Origin: Frankia sp. QA3
GTDB lineage: Bacteria; Actinomycetota; Actinomycetes; Frankiales; Frankiaceae
Assembly (NCBI RefSeq): GCF_000262465.1
Contig: NZ_CM001489.1
Coordinates: 4,338,530-4,402,529, forward strand
Direction of reading: 5' to 3'
Length of the DNA: 64,000 nucleotides
The position numbers were made by a program, and so were the translations under genes. The notes under the pieces are model-generated. The model saw only the letters and a list, made by a program, of their open reading frames with translations. It ran no database searches and had not been told where the DNA came from. The first letter of the stretch is position 1. Every line of letters begins with the position of its first letter. Of this stretch, positions 9,538 to 19,148 are shown piece by piece.

Positions 9538-12500
9538 ATGACAGGCGAGTCCCCGGACGACCCAGGTCCGGCCGAGGCGGTAGCCCTCGTCGGAGGGCGC
9601 TACCGGCTCGACGGCGTCCTCGGGCATGGCGGCTTCGGCGTCGTGCACCGGGCCACTGACGAGTTGCTCCAGCGGGTGGTCGCCGTCAAGGAGGTCCGGC
9701 TGCCGATCACCGAGAGCGGTCTGGAGCGCGACCGGGCTCGGGAACGGGTACTGCGCGAGGCGCGCGCCGCCGGGCGGTTGCACCATCCGGGCGCGGTCGC
9801 CGTCCTCGACGTCATCGACGACGGCGACCTGCCCTGGATCGTCATGGAGTACGTCGAGGGACAGTCGCTGTCGCGGATCATCGCGGACCTCGGCCCGCGG
9901 CCGGTCGACGAGACCTGCCGGGTCGGCATCAGTCTGGCCTACGCGTTGGAGGCCGCGCACCGCCTCGGCATCGTCCACCGCGACGTCAAGCCGAGCAACG
10001 TGCTGGTCACCCCCGACGGCCGGGCCCGGCTCACGGACTTCGGCATCGCCGTCAGCCACGGCGATCCCCGGCTCACCAGCACCGGGATGGTGCTCGGCTC
10101 GCCGGCCTACCTGCCGCCCGAGCGGGCCCGCGGGGACGCGGGCAGCGCCGCCGGTGACCGGTGGGGCCTGGGCGCCACGCTGTTCACCACGGTCGAAGGC
10201 TGCCCACCCTTCTCCGGCGGCGACCCCATCTCGGTGCTCGCCGCACTCATGCAGGGGCGACGCCAGCCCTTCCGCCTCGCCGGCCCGCTGGCGCCGGTGA
10301 TCGACGATCTGATGGCGCCGCACGAGCTGAGCCGTCCCCCGCTCTCCATCGTGCGCAAGCGGCTGCGTGAGATCCTGGAACGCGGCGGCGAGCGCCGCTC
10401 GTCGCGGGCGGGCCGGCCGACCCGCCCCACCCGGCCGCGCCCACCGGCTCGCACCGCCCCCTCCGCGCCGCCAGCACCGCCGGCGATCGCCAACCCGCCG
10501 TCTCCCGCACCCACGGTCGACACGGCCCAACCTCCCGCGCTCACGGTCGCCACTCCCATGCCGTCCGCCGCGACAGCGCCTACCGCGACGACAGCGCCCT
10601 CCCCGGCGACAGCGCCCCATGCGACGACAGCGCCCCATGCGACGACAGCGCCCCACGCGACGACAGCGGTTGCCGCGATCCCGCCCGCGGCGACGGTCAC
10701 TGCCTCGGCGACGACGAGCGCCCCAGGTGCACCGCCGGTGGCTCCCCACCAGCCCGACGCTGCCGACCCGGCCGACCGTCGCGATCCGGTCGACGCGGTC
10801 GACGGACCCCGCATCGGAACCGTTCCGCACGGCGCGGACGATCCGCACCGCCGGGACGATCCCCATGGTGCGGGCCATTCCCACGGCGGGGAGAATTCAC
10901 ACGGCCACGGTTCGGGGCGGCTGGCCGACAAGCCTCCCGGTGACGACGCGTCCCGCCCGCACGGCGAGGACACCGGTCACTCTCAGGAGCAATCCTCGGC
11001 GAACAAAGAACACAGCACGGACGATGAGAACTGTGCGCTTGAACAACGCGGCGCGGCCGCAAGTCGGCCGGACGGGATTGGAAGGGTGCAGGCCGCGAAA
11101 CGCCCCGATGTCGCGGAATCCATCGCCCCCACCTTGACCGCAACGACCGCCACATCTTCGGCCGGCGCTCCCGGCCCCGGGTATTCCGAACCGACGGCTA
11201 GGGCATCGGCGCCTCCGGCGCCGGCAGCCGGCGTACCAACGGTCTCCCCTCGGATGGTCACAGAATCGTCCGCCGTGCCGCTCTCCGCACCTGCGAGCGA
11301 CACCGCCCGCACGGGCACTACCGGCGCGGAGACGGTGACAACCGAGACCTTCGCACGCGAGAACCGCGAGCTCGAGCCCGTCGGGACTGACACGGCCGGG
11401 ACCGGGACAGCCGGGATCGGGACAGCCGGGACCGGGACAGCCGGGACCGGGACAGCCGGGACCGGGACAGCCGGGACCGGGACAGCCGAGGTCCACGCCG
11501 CCTGGCCCGGGACCGACGCCGCTCCCCCGAGCGCCGCGGGTGTGCGGCCGCCCGGTGCTGCCGAGCAGGGTGTCCAGGGCGTGGACGGCCCGGTCCCGGC
11601 ACTGCCGCGGCGGATCGTCGGCGTCGGCGCCGAACCCCCCGCGGGCCCGGCGGCATCTGCCGGGCAGGCGCGGGCACCCGGTCCGGCCGAGACTCCCCCA
11701 CCCGCGGCAGCCGGACCTGCGCAATCGACCGAATCGCCACCGGGGCCCGAGGCGGCCGCATCCCCCGCGGCCGGGCGCGCGCAGCCGATGCGGACCCGCT
11801 TGACCGGCCCGCTGGAGCGCATGCGCTCGATGGACCGGATGCGGGCGCTCGGCGGGATCCCGGCGCGGGCTCGGCTGGTGGGTCGCGCCACCGGGACCGG
11901 GCACTCGGACGCTCGGGGCACCGCGGCCGGCGCAGGCGGCGTGCTCGGCGTGGGTGACGCACAACTCCCGACCGCCCCCGGCCTCGGCCCGGCGGCTGCG
12001 GTGGCGTCCGGTAGCGCGGCCGCGGCCGCTGTCGACCCGGCCGCTGTCGACCCGGCCGCTGTCGACCCGGCCGCCGGTAACGAAGGCGCGGGCCGGGCGA
12101 CGACCGCACCGACCTCGCCCGTCGCCCCGCCGCGGCGCGGCCGGCTCGGCCAGCCGTGGACCCGCCCGCGCATCGCGACCGCCGCCCCACCCGCCACTCC
12201 AGCGGCCACTCCAGCGGCCCCGGCGACGACAGCCCAGCGCGCCACCCAGGTGGCCCCGACGACGATCGCCCAGCCAGCCACTCCGACCAAGCCAGCCACT
12301 CCGACCAAGCCAGCGGGAACGACCAAGCCAGCGGGAACGACCGGCGCCGCGAATGGGGCCGAGGCCGGCGCGGGCGCCGGCACCGTCTCGCAACGGATCA
12401 GGCCGGTCTCCCCTTGGACGCCGCCGTCTCCCGCCGGTGCGCAGGCCCGCCGGCCGGGCGACAGGAGCGGGGCCCCCACGCCGGGCGACCCCGCGGGTGA

Positions 12501-13245
12501 CGGCCCGCCGGCGGGCCGTGACCCCGGCCTGCACCGGCGCCGCCTCGTCGCGGTGTCCGCACTCGCCGTGCTGGCCGCGGCGGTAATCATCGCGGTCCTG
12601 GTCCTGATCAGCGGCGGGGGTGGCTCGGGGTCCGCCGGCGTCTCCTCCGGGCACGGCCGGGCCGGTGCACCGGCGGGATCGACCGGCGCGGACCTTGGTG
12701 GTGCCGCCTCCGGTGCCGCCGCGGCCGTCCGCCCCGCCGATCCGGCGGCCGGGACCGCCGATCCGGTGGCCCGGGACACCACCCCGGTCGCCGCGCCCCC
12801 TGGCTGGGTCTCCTACGTCGATCCCGACGCCGGCTGGTCCGTGGCCTATCCGTCGACCTGGCAGCGCCGGCAGGGTCCCGGCGGCCCCGGCAACGTCGAT
12901 TTCGTGGACCCGGCTACCCGGGCGTTCCTGCGGGTCGGTAGCGTCAGTCGGGCAAACACCTCCGCGGTCGGCGACTGGCAACGCAACGAGGCCGGTTTCG
13001 TTCGGAGTGTGCAGGACTATCGGCGCGTACGGCTGGCTCCCAGCGACGGCGGGGATGGCACCGAGCAGGCCGACTGGGAGTTCGGGTACCGCAGGTCGGA
13101 CGGGGTCATGGTGCATGTGCTCAACCGGGGCGCGATTCGCAACGGCCACGGATATGCCCTCTACTGGCATACCCGGGAGGACCTGTGGTTGCAGGATCAA
13201 GCCTTGATGCACGAACTCTTCGGTACCTTCCGGCCCGGTCCGTGA
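9538..13245 (+). CDS. Membrane Ser/Thr protein kinase with very long repetitive linker
   Basis: A 1235-residue PknB-type kinase. The N-terminal catalytic domain (about 20-285) has GHGGFG (29-34), the ATP Lys51 in VAVKEV, HRDVKPSN (His147-Asp149), DFG (167-169), GSPAYLPPE and the kinase subdomain IX region. Residues about 290-1000 are Pro/Ala/Thr/Gly-rich, with several tandem repeats and almost no predicted structure. One transmembrane helix spans about 1002-1025 (LVAVSALAVLAAAVIIAVLV), and a globular outer domain of about 150 residues (WVSYVDPDAGWSVAYPSTWQ) follows. There are no PASTA repeats. The ATG at 9538 has GGAGG six bases upstream. The kinase faces the cytoplasm, the tail the outside; its signal is unknown. 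Confidence 0.93.
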   Translation: MTGESPDDPGPAEAVALVGGRYRLDGVLGHGGFGVVHRATDELLQRVVAVKEVRLPITESGLERDRARERVLREARAAGRLHHPGAVAVLDVIDDGDLPWIVMEYVEGQSLSRIIADLGPRPVDETCRVGISLAYALEAAHRLGIVHRDVKPSNVLVTPDGRARLTDFGIAVSHGDPRLTSTGMVLGSPAYLPPERARGDAGSAAGDRWGLGATLFTTVEGCPPFSGGDPISVLAALMQGRRQPFRLAGPLAPVIDDLMAPHELSRPPLSIVRKRLREILERGGERRSSRAGRPTRPTRPRPPARTAPSAPPAPPAIANPPSPAPTVDTAQPPALTVATPMPSAATAPTATTAPSPATAPHATTAPHATTAPHATTAVAAIPPAATVTASATTSAPGAPPVAPHQPDAADPADRRDPVDAVDGPRIGTVPHGADDPHRRDDPHGAGHSHGGENSHGHGSGRLADKPPGDDASRPHGEDTGHSQEQSSANKEHSTDDENCALEQRGAAASRPDGIGRVQAAKRPDVAESIAPTLTATTATSSAGAPGPGYSEPTARASAPPAPAAGVPTVSPRMVTESSAVPLSAPASDTARTGTTGAETVTTETFARENRELEPVGTDTAGTGTAGIGTAGTGTAGTGTAGTGTAGTGTAEVHAAWPGTDAAPPSAAGVRPPGAAEQGVQGVDGPVPALPRRIVGVGAEPPAGPAASAGQARAPGPAETPPPAAAGPAQSTESPPGPEAAASPAAGRAQPMRTRLTGPLERMRSMDRMRALGGIPARARLVGRATGTGHSDARGTAAGAGGVLGVGDAQLPTAPGLGPAAAVASGSAAAAAVDPAAVDPAAVDPAAGNEGAGRATTAPTSPVAPPRRGRLGQPWTRPRIATAAPPATPAATPAAPATTAQRATQVAPTTIAQPATPTKPATPTKPAGTTKPAGTTGAANGAEAGAGAGTVSQRIRPVSPWTPPSPAGAQARRPGDRSGAPTPGDPAGDGPPAGRDPGLHRRRLVAVSALAVLAAAVIIAVLVLISGGGGSGSAGVSSGHGRAGAPAGSTGADLGGAASGAAAAVRPADPAAGTADPVARDTTPVAAPPGWVSYVDPDAGWSVAYPSTWQRRQGPGGPGNVDFVDPATRAFLRVGSVSRANTSAVGDWQRNEAGFVRSVQDYRRVRLAPSDGGDGTEQADWEFGYRRSDGVMVHVLNRGAIRNGHGYALYWHTREDLWLQDQALMHELFGTFRPGP
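10621..10668 (+). repeat. 18-base coding repeats in the kinase linker
   Basis: The unit GCGACGACAGCGCCCCAT is present at 10621-10638 and 10639-10656 (one base changed), with a partial third copy to about 10668. In frame it encodes Ala-Thr-Thr-Ala-Pro-His. Confidence 0.85.
11383..11487 (+). repeat. 15-base coding minisatellite, seven units
   Basis: Seven consecutive 15-base units of the type GGGACCGGGACAGCC encode Gly-Thr-Gly-Thr-Ala. The first (11383-11397) is degenerate, the third carries one change, and the last four (11428-11487) are identical. Perfect copies indicate recent slippage expansion, so the linker length probably varies between strains. Confidence 0.92.
12028..12074 (+). repeat. 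15-base coding repeat, three units
   Basis: Three copies of GCTGTCGACCCGGCC encode Ala-Val-Asp-Pro-Ala in the kinase linker; a further pair of 18-base duplications occurs around 12272-12344. Same expansion behaviour as the unit near 11.4 kb but unrelated in sequence. Confidence 0.8.
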
Positions 13246-13338
13246 TGTCAGCATTCGTCAGGTTTCCGACTCTCACGGCGGCCGGAAACCCACCCGCCGT
13301 CGAGCGCGCGGATCCATCCGTCTGTCAGACTTGACACG

Positions 13339-15348
13339 ATGGCCAAATCGGCAAGCGTGCCCCCGGACACCTCTCGGCACGGCACGCCTCGTTACGTAGC
13401 TCAGCGCTACCGTCTCGACACGCCCATCGGGCGCGGTGGAGCCGGCGTCGTCTGGCGTGGTGAGGACGAGCTCCTCCAGCGACCGGTGGCCATCAAGGAG
13501 ATCCTTGTCCCGATGGCCGGGGCGCAGAACGAGCGCGACGCGATCCGGGCCCGGGTGCTGCGGGAGGCCCGCGCGCTGGCCCGACTGCACAGCCCGGCCA
13601 TCGTGTCCGTGTACGACGTGGTCGAGGAGCACCAGCGGCACTGGATCATCATGGAACTCGTCGACGCGGACAGCCTCGGCGATGTGATCCGTACCCACGG
13701 CCCGCTGCCGTTCGACCAGGTCGCGGCGATCGGGCTGGCGCTGACCGACGCGCTCGCCGCGGCGCACTCCGCCGGCGTGCTGCACCGCGACGTCAAACCC
13801 GGCAACGTCCTGCTCGGCCGGGATGGCCGGGTCCGGCTCACCGACTTCGGCATCGCCGCGACCGAGGGTGACGTGACCCTGACGGGGACCGGCGCGCTCG
13901 TCGGCTCCCCCGCCTACATCGCCCCAGAACGGGTCCGAGGCTCCTCGGGCAGCCCGGCGAGCGACCTGTGGGGCCTGGGCGCGACGCTGTACTCGGCGGT
14001 CGAGGGCCAGCCGCCGTTCGAGGGCCCGGAGACCTACGCGGTGCTGACGGCCGTGGTCGAGGGTCGCCGCCGGGCCTTCCGGCTGGCGGGGCCACTGCGC
14101 AACCTGCTCAGCGACCTGATGGACCGCCCGGCAGAGGAACGTCCGGATGTCACGGAGATCCGGCGCCGGCTGATTCCCGTTGCCCGCAACGCCAACCCGG
14201 TGCCGGCGTCAGTGATGCACGCCCGGCCGCGCTCCGAGGAGGACGACGGGGGTGCCAGCGCCGCCGACGTCGGTCTGGAGAACCTCGACGAACCGGCGCC
14301 CCCGGCTCCCTCGACCCCGATCGCCGGTGGTGGGCCGGCAGCGGCTCACCCCACCGGCCGGACCGGGCCCGCGATGTGGAACGCGGCGTCGACGGGCGCC
14401 GCGGCGCCCGGCCAGACCGGCGGCACCGGCCCGCGCACCGCGGGTGTCCCGGTCCCGCCCCCCGGCGGACCGATCCCGTCCCGCGGGACGGCGGAGTCCG
14501 CCGACACCGAGATCACCGCGGATCCGGTGCTCGGGGCGCTGGACGAGACCGCCATCTCACCCGCCACCGGTGGGGGCCCCCGGCCGCCCCGGCACGAGCC
14601 GGCCCGGCCCGCCACGTCGCACCGGACCCGACCTCAGGCCGATCATGACGCTCACACCAGGATCGGGCCGCCCGTGCAGGCGACGGGGCCGACGCATGGT
14701 GGGGCGGACGACGAGACCCGCATCGGCACCGTTCCGGTCGTCGCGTCGACGGCCAGCCTCGGGTTGTTCGACGACGATCACGCCGCCGGCCTCGTCCCTC
14801 TCGACGAGGCCCGCCGACACTCCGAGGCGGCGGCGCACCAGCGCGGGGCCGACGGCCACGGCCGGGGACCCGGCGACGCCGGGGGGCGCCGGCGACGGAC
14901 CATCGCGATCGCGGCCGGCGCAGTCGCCGTCCTGGTCGGCGCGGCGATCGCCCTGACCATGGGCCTGTCCGGGAGCAGTACTCCGGCCGAGCGCAACGAT
15001 GTGACGGCGCCGAAGACGACCGCCCCGCCCACCGCCACCGTGCCCACCTCGCCGCCGGCGACGATCCCGCAGGTCACCCCCTCGGCGGCGGTGACCCCGG
15101 AGACGCCGCACCGTACCCCCCGTCGGCCGCGGTCGGCGACTCCGGCCCCCGAGGTCACCCCGGACACGCCGGAGAGCACCGTGATCGAGACGCTGACGCC
15201 GGCACCCACGCAGACGCTCCCGACGACGCCGCCACCGACCAAGCCGACGGCGTCCGCCTCCGCGACGATCCCGCCCACCAAGACACCGCCGACCACCGCG
15301 CCGGCATCGCCGCCGACGACCGCCGGCCCGCCGACCACCGCGCCGTGA
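13339..15348 (+). CDS. Membrane Ser/Thr protein kinase
   Basis: A 669-residue PknB-type kinase. Catalytic domain about 22-285: GRGGAG (31-36), Lys53 in VAIKEI, HRDVKPGN (149-151 for HRD), DFG at 169-171, GSPAYIAPE. A Pro/Gly-rich linker follows, then one transmembrane helix at about 521-545 (IAIAAGAVAVLVGAAIALTM), and an outer tail made almost only of Pro, Thr, Ala and Ser with no folded sensor domain. The kinase domain closely resembles that of the preceding gene (ELLQRPVAIKE against ELLQRVVAVKE, WGLGATL in both), so the two are probably old tandem duplicates. Start ATG 13339 lacks a clear Shine-Dalgarno. Confidence 0.92.
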   Translation: MAKSASVPPDTSRHGTPRYVAQRYRLDTPIGRGGAGVVWRGEDELLQRPVAIKEILVPMAGAQNERDAIRARVLREARALARLHSPAIVSVYDVVEEHQRHWIIMELVDADSLGDVIRTHGPLPFDQVAAIGLALTDALAAAHSAGVLHRDVKPGNVLLGRDGRVRLTDFGIAATEGDVTLTGTGALVGSPAYIAPERVRGSSGSPASDLWGLGATLYSAVEGQPPFEGPETYAVLTAVVEGRRRAFRLAGPLRNLLSDLMDRPAEERPDVTEIRRRLIPVARNANPVPASVMHARPRSEEDDGGASAADVGLENLDEPAPPAPSTPIAGGGPAAAHPTGRTGPAMWNAASTGAAAPGQTGGTGPRTAGVPVPPPGGPIPSRGTAESADTEITADPVLGALDETAISPATGGGPRPPRHEPARPATSHRTRPQADHDAHTRIGPPVQATGPTHGGADDETRIGTVPVVASTASLGLFDDDHAAGLVPLDEARRHSEAAAHQRGADGHGRGPGDAGGRRRRTIAIAAGAVAVLVGAAIALTMGLSGSSTPAERNDVTAPKTTAPPTATVPTSPPATIPQVTPSAAVTPETPHRTPRRPRSATPAPEVTPDTPESTVIETLTPAPTQTLPTTPPPTKPTASASATIPPTKTPPTTAPASPPTTAGPPTTAP

Positions 15349-15548
15349 CGGCGGCCACCACACCCCCTGTGGCATAGTTCACCCGCCGGCGCCGGGCCCG
15401 GACCCGCCGCTGACCAGGCCCGGCACTAGCATCGGCCGGAGGCGCGCGGTGCCGCCCCGGGCGGTGCATCGGGGCTCCAGGGCGCCGCAGGCGTAGCTGA
15501 AATGATCTTTTCTGGCCGAGCGGCTGGGCCGATCCGGAGGAGCTTTCA

Positions 15549-15944
15549 TTGCCGAAGGCACCAGCGGGCACGCTGTACCGCGGTCGAGAGGGAATGTGGT
15601 CCTGGGTCGCCCACCGGATCACGGGCGTCCTGGTCTTCTTCTTCCTGTTCGCGCACGTGCTCGACACGGCCCTCGTCCGGGTCTCACCCTCGTCCTACAA
15701 CGAGGTGATCGAGGTCTACAAGAGCCCGATCGTGAACCTGCTCGAGGTCGGCCTGGTCGCGGCAGTGCTCTTCCATGCGCTCAACGGCATCCGGATCATC
15801 CTGATCGACTTCTGGGAGTCCGGGCCGAAGTACCAGAAGCAGATGCTGTACATCGAGCTCGTGCTGTTCGTGGTGCTGCTCGTCCCGGCGGCCTACCGGA
15901 TGCTGCTGCACACCGCCGAGACTCTGTTCGGGAGCGCGACCTGA
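15549..15944 (+). CDS. sdhC: Succinate dehydrogenase cytochrome b556 subunit
   Basis: One of two membrane anchors of complex II, carrying heme/quinone sites. The 131-residue protein has three membrane helices and the SdhC signature SWVAHRITGVLVFFFLFAHV, with a second conserved His in LFHALNGIR. Start is TTG 15549, with GGAGG eight bases upstream (15536-15540); no ATG or GTG is suitably placed. sdhC, sdhD, sdhA and sdhB run in this order with overlaps or short gaps and surely form one operon. Confidence 0.93.
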   Translation: MPKAPAGTLYRGREGMWSWVAHRITGVLVFFFLFAHVLDTALVRVSPSSYNEVIEVYKSPIVNLLEVGLVAAVLFHALNGIRIILIDFWESGPKYQKQMLYIELVLFVVLLVPAAYRMLLHTAETLFGSAT

Positions 15945-16390
15945 TGACGACGGCGGCGGCACCGGCGGATCGGGGCGCCCCGGAGCTGGTCGCCCCGCGC
16001 TCGCCGCGGCAGCGGACGAAGCCGGGCGCCGCGAAGGCACGCAGCAACTTCGAGCTCTACGCCTGGGTGTTCATGCGGATCAGCGGCCTGCTGCTGTTCT
16101 TCCTGGTGCTCGGCCACCTGTTCATCATGAACATTCTCGACGGCGGCGTACAGCGGGTGAACTTCGGTTTCGTCGCGGGCCGCTGGGCATCACCGTTCTG
16201 GCGCACCTGGGACCTGGTGATGTTGCTGCTCGCGGAGCTGCACGGCACCAACGGCCTGCGGACTGTGATCAACGACTACGCCGAGCGGGCACAGACCCGG
16301 TTCTGGCTGAAGATGCTGCTGTACACCTCGGCGTTCCTGGTCGTCACGCTCGGCACGCTGGTCATCTTCACGTTCGACCCCGACCTGTGA
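15944..16390 (+). CDS. sdhD: Succinate dehydrogenase membrane anchor subunit
   Basis: Second membrane anchor of complex II. The 148-residue product has a cytoplasmic N-terminus of about 40 residues and three helices, with RISGLLLFFLVLGHLFIMNI (heme-ligand type His) and ELHGTNGLRTVINDY, both typical of actinobacterial SdhD. ATG 15944 shares its A with the TGA of sdhC (one-base overlap), implying coupled translation. Confidence 0.92.
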   Translation: MTTAAAPADRGAPELVAPRSPRQRTKPGAAKARSNFELYAWVFMRISGLLLFFLVLGHLFIMNILDGGVQRVNFGFVAGRWASPFWRTWDLVMLLLAELHGTNGLRTVINDYAERAQTRFWLKMLLYTSAFLVVTLGTLVIFTFDPDL

Positions 16391-16469
16391 GGGGCGGTTG
16401 TCGGACTCGCGGCCCCGGCATGTCCCCGGCATGCGACGTGCCGACGGCGACATACGGATGGAGGTAGGC

Positions 16470-18224
16470 GTGCAGATCCACAGGTACGACGCGGTCATCG
16501 TCGGCGCGGGCGGGGCCGGCATGCGCGCCGCCCTCGAGGCGGGCCAGCGCTGCCGGACCGCCGTGCTCACCAAGCTCTACCCGACCCGGTCCCACACCGG
16601 CGCGGCCCAGGGCGGCATGTGCGCGGCGCTGGCCAACGTCGAGGAGGACAACTGGGAGTGGCACACCTTCGACACGATCAAGGGCGGTGACTACCTGGTC
16701 GACCAGGACGCCGCCGAGATCATGGCGAAGGAGGCCATCGACGCCGTCCTCGACCTGGAGAAGATGGGGCTGCCGTTCAACCGCACCCCGGAGGGTCGGA
16801 TCGACCAGCGCCGCTTCGGCGGCCACACCCGAGACCACGGCAAGGCGCCGGTCCGCCGGTCCTGCTACGCGGCGGACCGCACCGGCCACATGATCCTCCA
16901 GACGCTGTACCAGCAGTGCGTCCGGCACGACATCGAGTTCTTCAACGAGTTCTACGTTCTCGATCTGCTGCTGCATGAAGGCGCGGTGGCCGGTGTGGTC
17001 GCCTACGAGCTGAAGACCGGCGAGATCCACGTCTTCCAGGCCAAGTCGGTGGTCTTCGCCACCGGCGGGTTCGGCAAGGTGTTCAAGGTCACGTCGAATG
17101 CGCACACGTTGACCGGCGACGGCATGGGCCTGGCGTTCCGCCGCGGCATCCCGCTGGAGGACATGGAGTTCTTCCAGTTCCACCCGACGGGCATCTGGAA
17201 GATGGGCATCCTGCTCACCGAGGGCGCCCGCGGCGAGGGCGGGATCCTGCGCAACCGCGACGGCGAGCGGTTCATGGAGCGTTACGCGCCGACCATCAAG
17301 GACCTCGCCCCCCGCGACATGGTGGCCCGGGCCATCTACACCGAGATCCGCGCCGGCCGCGGCTGCGGCCCCGACGCCGACCACGTGTACCTCGACCTCA
17401 CCCACCTGCCACCGGAGCAGCTCGACGCGAAGCTGCCGGACATCACCGAGTTCGCCCGCACCTACCTCGGGATCGAGCCGTACGACGACCCGATCCCGAT
17501 CCAGCCCACGGCGCACTACGCGATGGGCGGCATCCCGACGAACATCGACGCGCAGGTTCTCGGGGACAACGACACCGTCGTGCCCGGCCTGTATGCCGCC
17601 GGCGAGGTGGCGTGCGTGTCCGTGCACGGCGCGAACCGCCTGGGGACCAACTCGCTGCTCGACATCAACGTGTTCGGCCGGCGGGCGGGCATCGCCGCCG
17701 CCGAGTACGCGAACGCCACCCCGCATCACGTCGACCTGCCGGCGAGCCCGACGTCGTTCGTGGATGACATGCTGCGCCGACTGCGCGCGGGTGCCGGCAC
17801 CGAGAACGCGGCCGCGATCCGCGCCGAGCTGCAGGAATCGATGGACGTCAACGCCTCGGTCTACCGCACCGAGGCGACGCTCAAGCAGGCGCTGAGCGAC
17901 ATCTCCGCGCTGAAGACCCGCTACCAGCAGGTGGGGGTGTCCGACCGAGGACGCCGCTACAACACCGAACTGCTGGAGGCGGTCGAGCTCGGCTTCCTGC
18001 TCGACCTCGCCGAGGTCCTGGTGGTGGGGGCGCTGGCGCGCAACGAGTCCCGCGGCGGCCACTCGCGGGAGGACTACCCGAACCGGGACGACGTCAACTT
18101 CATGCGCCACACGATGGCCTACCGGTCGGGGCCGCTGGCGGCCGCCTCACCCGAGGCGGACATCCGCCTGGACTACAAGCCGGTCGTCGTCACCCGATAC
18201 CAGCCGATGGAGCGCAAGTACTGA
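16470..18224 (+). CDS. sdhA: Succinate dehydrogenase flavoprotein subunit
   Basis: Oxidises succinate to fumarate, passing electrons to SdhB. The 584-residue protein has the FAD-binding GAGGAG (12-17), the SHTGAAQGG segment with the flavin-linking His42, the FGGHTRDHGKAPVRRSCYAADRTGH active-site region with its conserved Arg/His residues, and HPTGI, GANRLGTNSLLD near the C-terminal FAD contact. The GTG at 16470 is chosen because GGAGG lies five bases before it (16460-16464) and homology begins at once; an in-frame ATG lies at 16458 and the frame opens at 16398. Confidence 0.96.
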   Translation: MQIHRYDAVIVGAGGAGMRAALEAGQRCRTAVLTKLYPTRSHTGAAQGGMCAALANVEEDNWEWHTFDTIKGGDYLVDQDAAEIMAKEAIDAVLDLEKMGLPFNRTPEGRIDQRRFGGHTRDHGKAPVRRSCYAADRTGHMILQTLYQQCVRHDIEFFNEFYVLDLLLHEGAVAGVVAYELKTGEIHVFQAKSVVFATGGFGKVFKVTSNAHTLTGDGMGLAFRRGIPLEDMEFFQFHPTGIWKMGILLTEGARGEGGILRNRDGERFMERYAPTIKDLAPRDMVARAIYTEIRAGRGCGPDADHVYLDLTHLPPEQLDAKLPDITEFARTYLGIEPYDDPIPIQPTAHYAMGGIPTNIDAQVLGDNDTVVPGLYAAGEVACVSVHGANRLGTNSLLDINVFGRRAGIAAAEYANATPHHVDLPASPTSFVDDMLRRLRAGAGTENAAAIRAELQESMDVNASVYRTEATLKQALSDISALKTRYQQVGVSDRGRRYNTELLEAVELGFLLDLAEVLVVGALARNESRGGHSREDYPNRDDVNFMRHTMAYRSGPLAAASPEADIRLDYKPVVVTRYQPMERKY

Positions 18225-18985
18225 TGACCGTCGTCGACTCCCGGCCCGCCGCGGTCCCGGGTCCGGCCGCGACCGGACCGGCGCCCGCGACCGTCACGCT
18301 CAAAATCCGCCGCTTCGATCCGGAGTTCGCCACGGAGGCACGCTGGGAGAGCTACCAGGTGCCATTCGACCCCAGCGATCGCCTGCTCGACGCGATCATG
18401 TGGGTGAAGTGGAACATCGACGGCTCGCTGGCGTTGCGCCGTTCCTGCGCCCACGGGGTGTGCGGGTCGGACGCGATGCGGGTGAACGGCGTCAACCGGC
18501 TCGCCTGCAAGGTGCTCGTGAAGGACCTCGGGTCCGAGATCATTATTGAGCCGATCAAAGGCCTGCCGGTCGAGAAGGATCTCATCGTCGACATGGAACC
18601 GTTCTTCGACGCGTTCCGGGCGGTGAAGCCCTACCTGATCACGGACGACCACGAGCCGACCCGGGAACGGCTGCAGTCCCCCGAGGACCGGGCGCGTTTC
18701 GACGACACCACCAAGTGCATCATGTGCGCGGCCTGCACGACGTCGTGCCCGGTCTTCTGGAACGACGGGGACTACTTCGGACCGCAGGCGATCGTCGCCG
18801 CCCACCGCTTCATCTTCGACAGCCGCGACGCCGGCGCCGACGAGCGGCTGGAGATCCTCAATGAGCGCGAGGGCGTCTGGCGCTGCCGGACCACCTTCAA
18901 CTGCACGAATGCCTGCCCGCGTGGCATCCAGGTCACCAAGGCGATCCAGGAGGTCAAGCGCGCCCTGCTGTTCCGCCGCCTCTGA
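18224..18985 (+). CDS. sdhB: Succinate dehydrogenase iron-sulfur subunit
   Basis: Carries the [2Fe-2S], [4Fe-4S] and [3Fe-4S] clusters linking SdhA to quinone. The 253-residue protein shows SCAHGVCGSDAM with RLAC for the 2Fe-2S cluster (Asp in place of one Cys, as in E. coli and M. tuberculosis), then CIMCAACTTSCP and CTNACPRG for the other two. It begins by a one-base TGATG overlap with sdhA. The last codons are repeated as a 17-base tandem duplication after the stop. Confidence 0.96.
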   Translation: MTVVDSRPAAVPGPAATGPAPATVTLKIRRFDPEFATEARWESYQVPFDPSDRLLDAIMWVKWNIDGSLALRRSCAHGVCGSDAMRVNGVNRLACKVLVKDLGSEIIIEPIKGLPVEKDLIVDMEPFFDAFRAVKPYLITDDHEPTRERLQSPEDRARFDDTTKCIMCAACTTSCPVFWNDGDYFGPQAIVAAHRFIFDSRDAGADERLEILNEREGVWRCRTTFNCTNACPRGIQVTKAIQEVKRALLFRRL

Positions 18986-19026
18986 ACCACCACCGCCTCT
19001 GAACCACCACCGGCTCTGAGCAGCTG
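18976..19026. repeat. 17-base tandem repeat over the sdhB stop
   Basis: CCGCCTCTGAACCACCA occurs at 18976-18992 and 18993-19009, with a third diverged copy to about 19026. Each copy contains the sdhB TGA in the same context, so unit-number change would not lengthen the protein. Confidence 0.85.
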
Positions 19027-19148
19027 CCGCGACGGCTCCGAATCGGCACTCGGCACCGACCGACGCACGCAGGAAATTCCGAAACCGTATTCCGTCTTTC
19101 GGGGCCTTCGGGTTTCCCGATTTCGGCCTGGCCCCGGGCAGATGTGGG

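Noticed and set aside
15380..15548. Riboswitch or attenuator before sdhC
   Set aside because: No stable stem pair or recognised aptamer consensus was found; only the sdhC ribosome site is clear.
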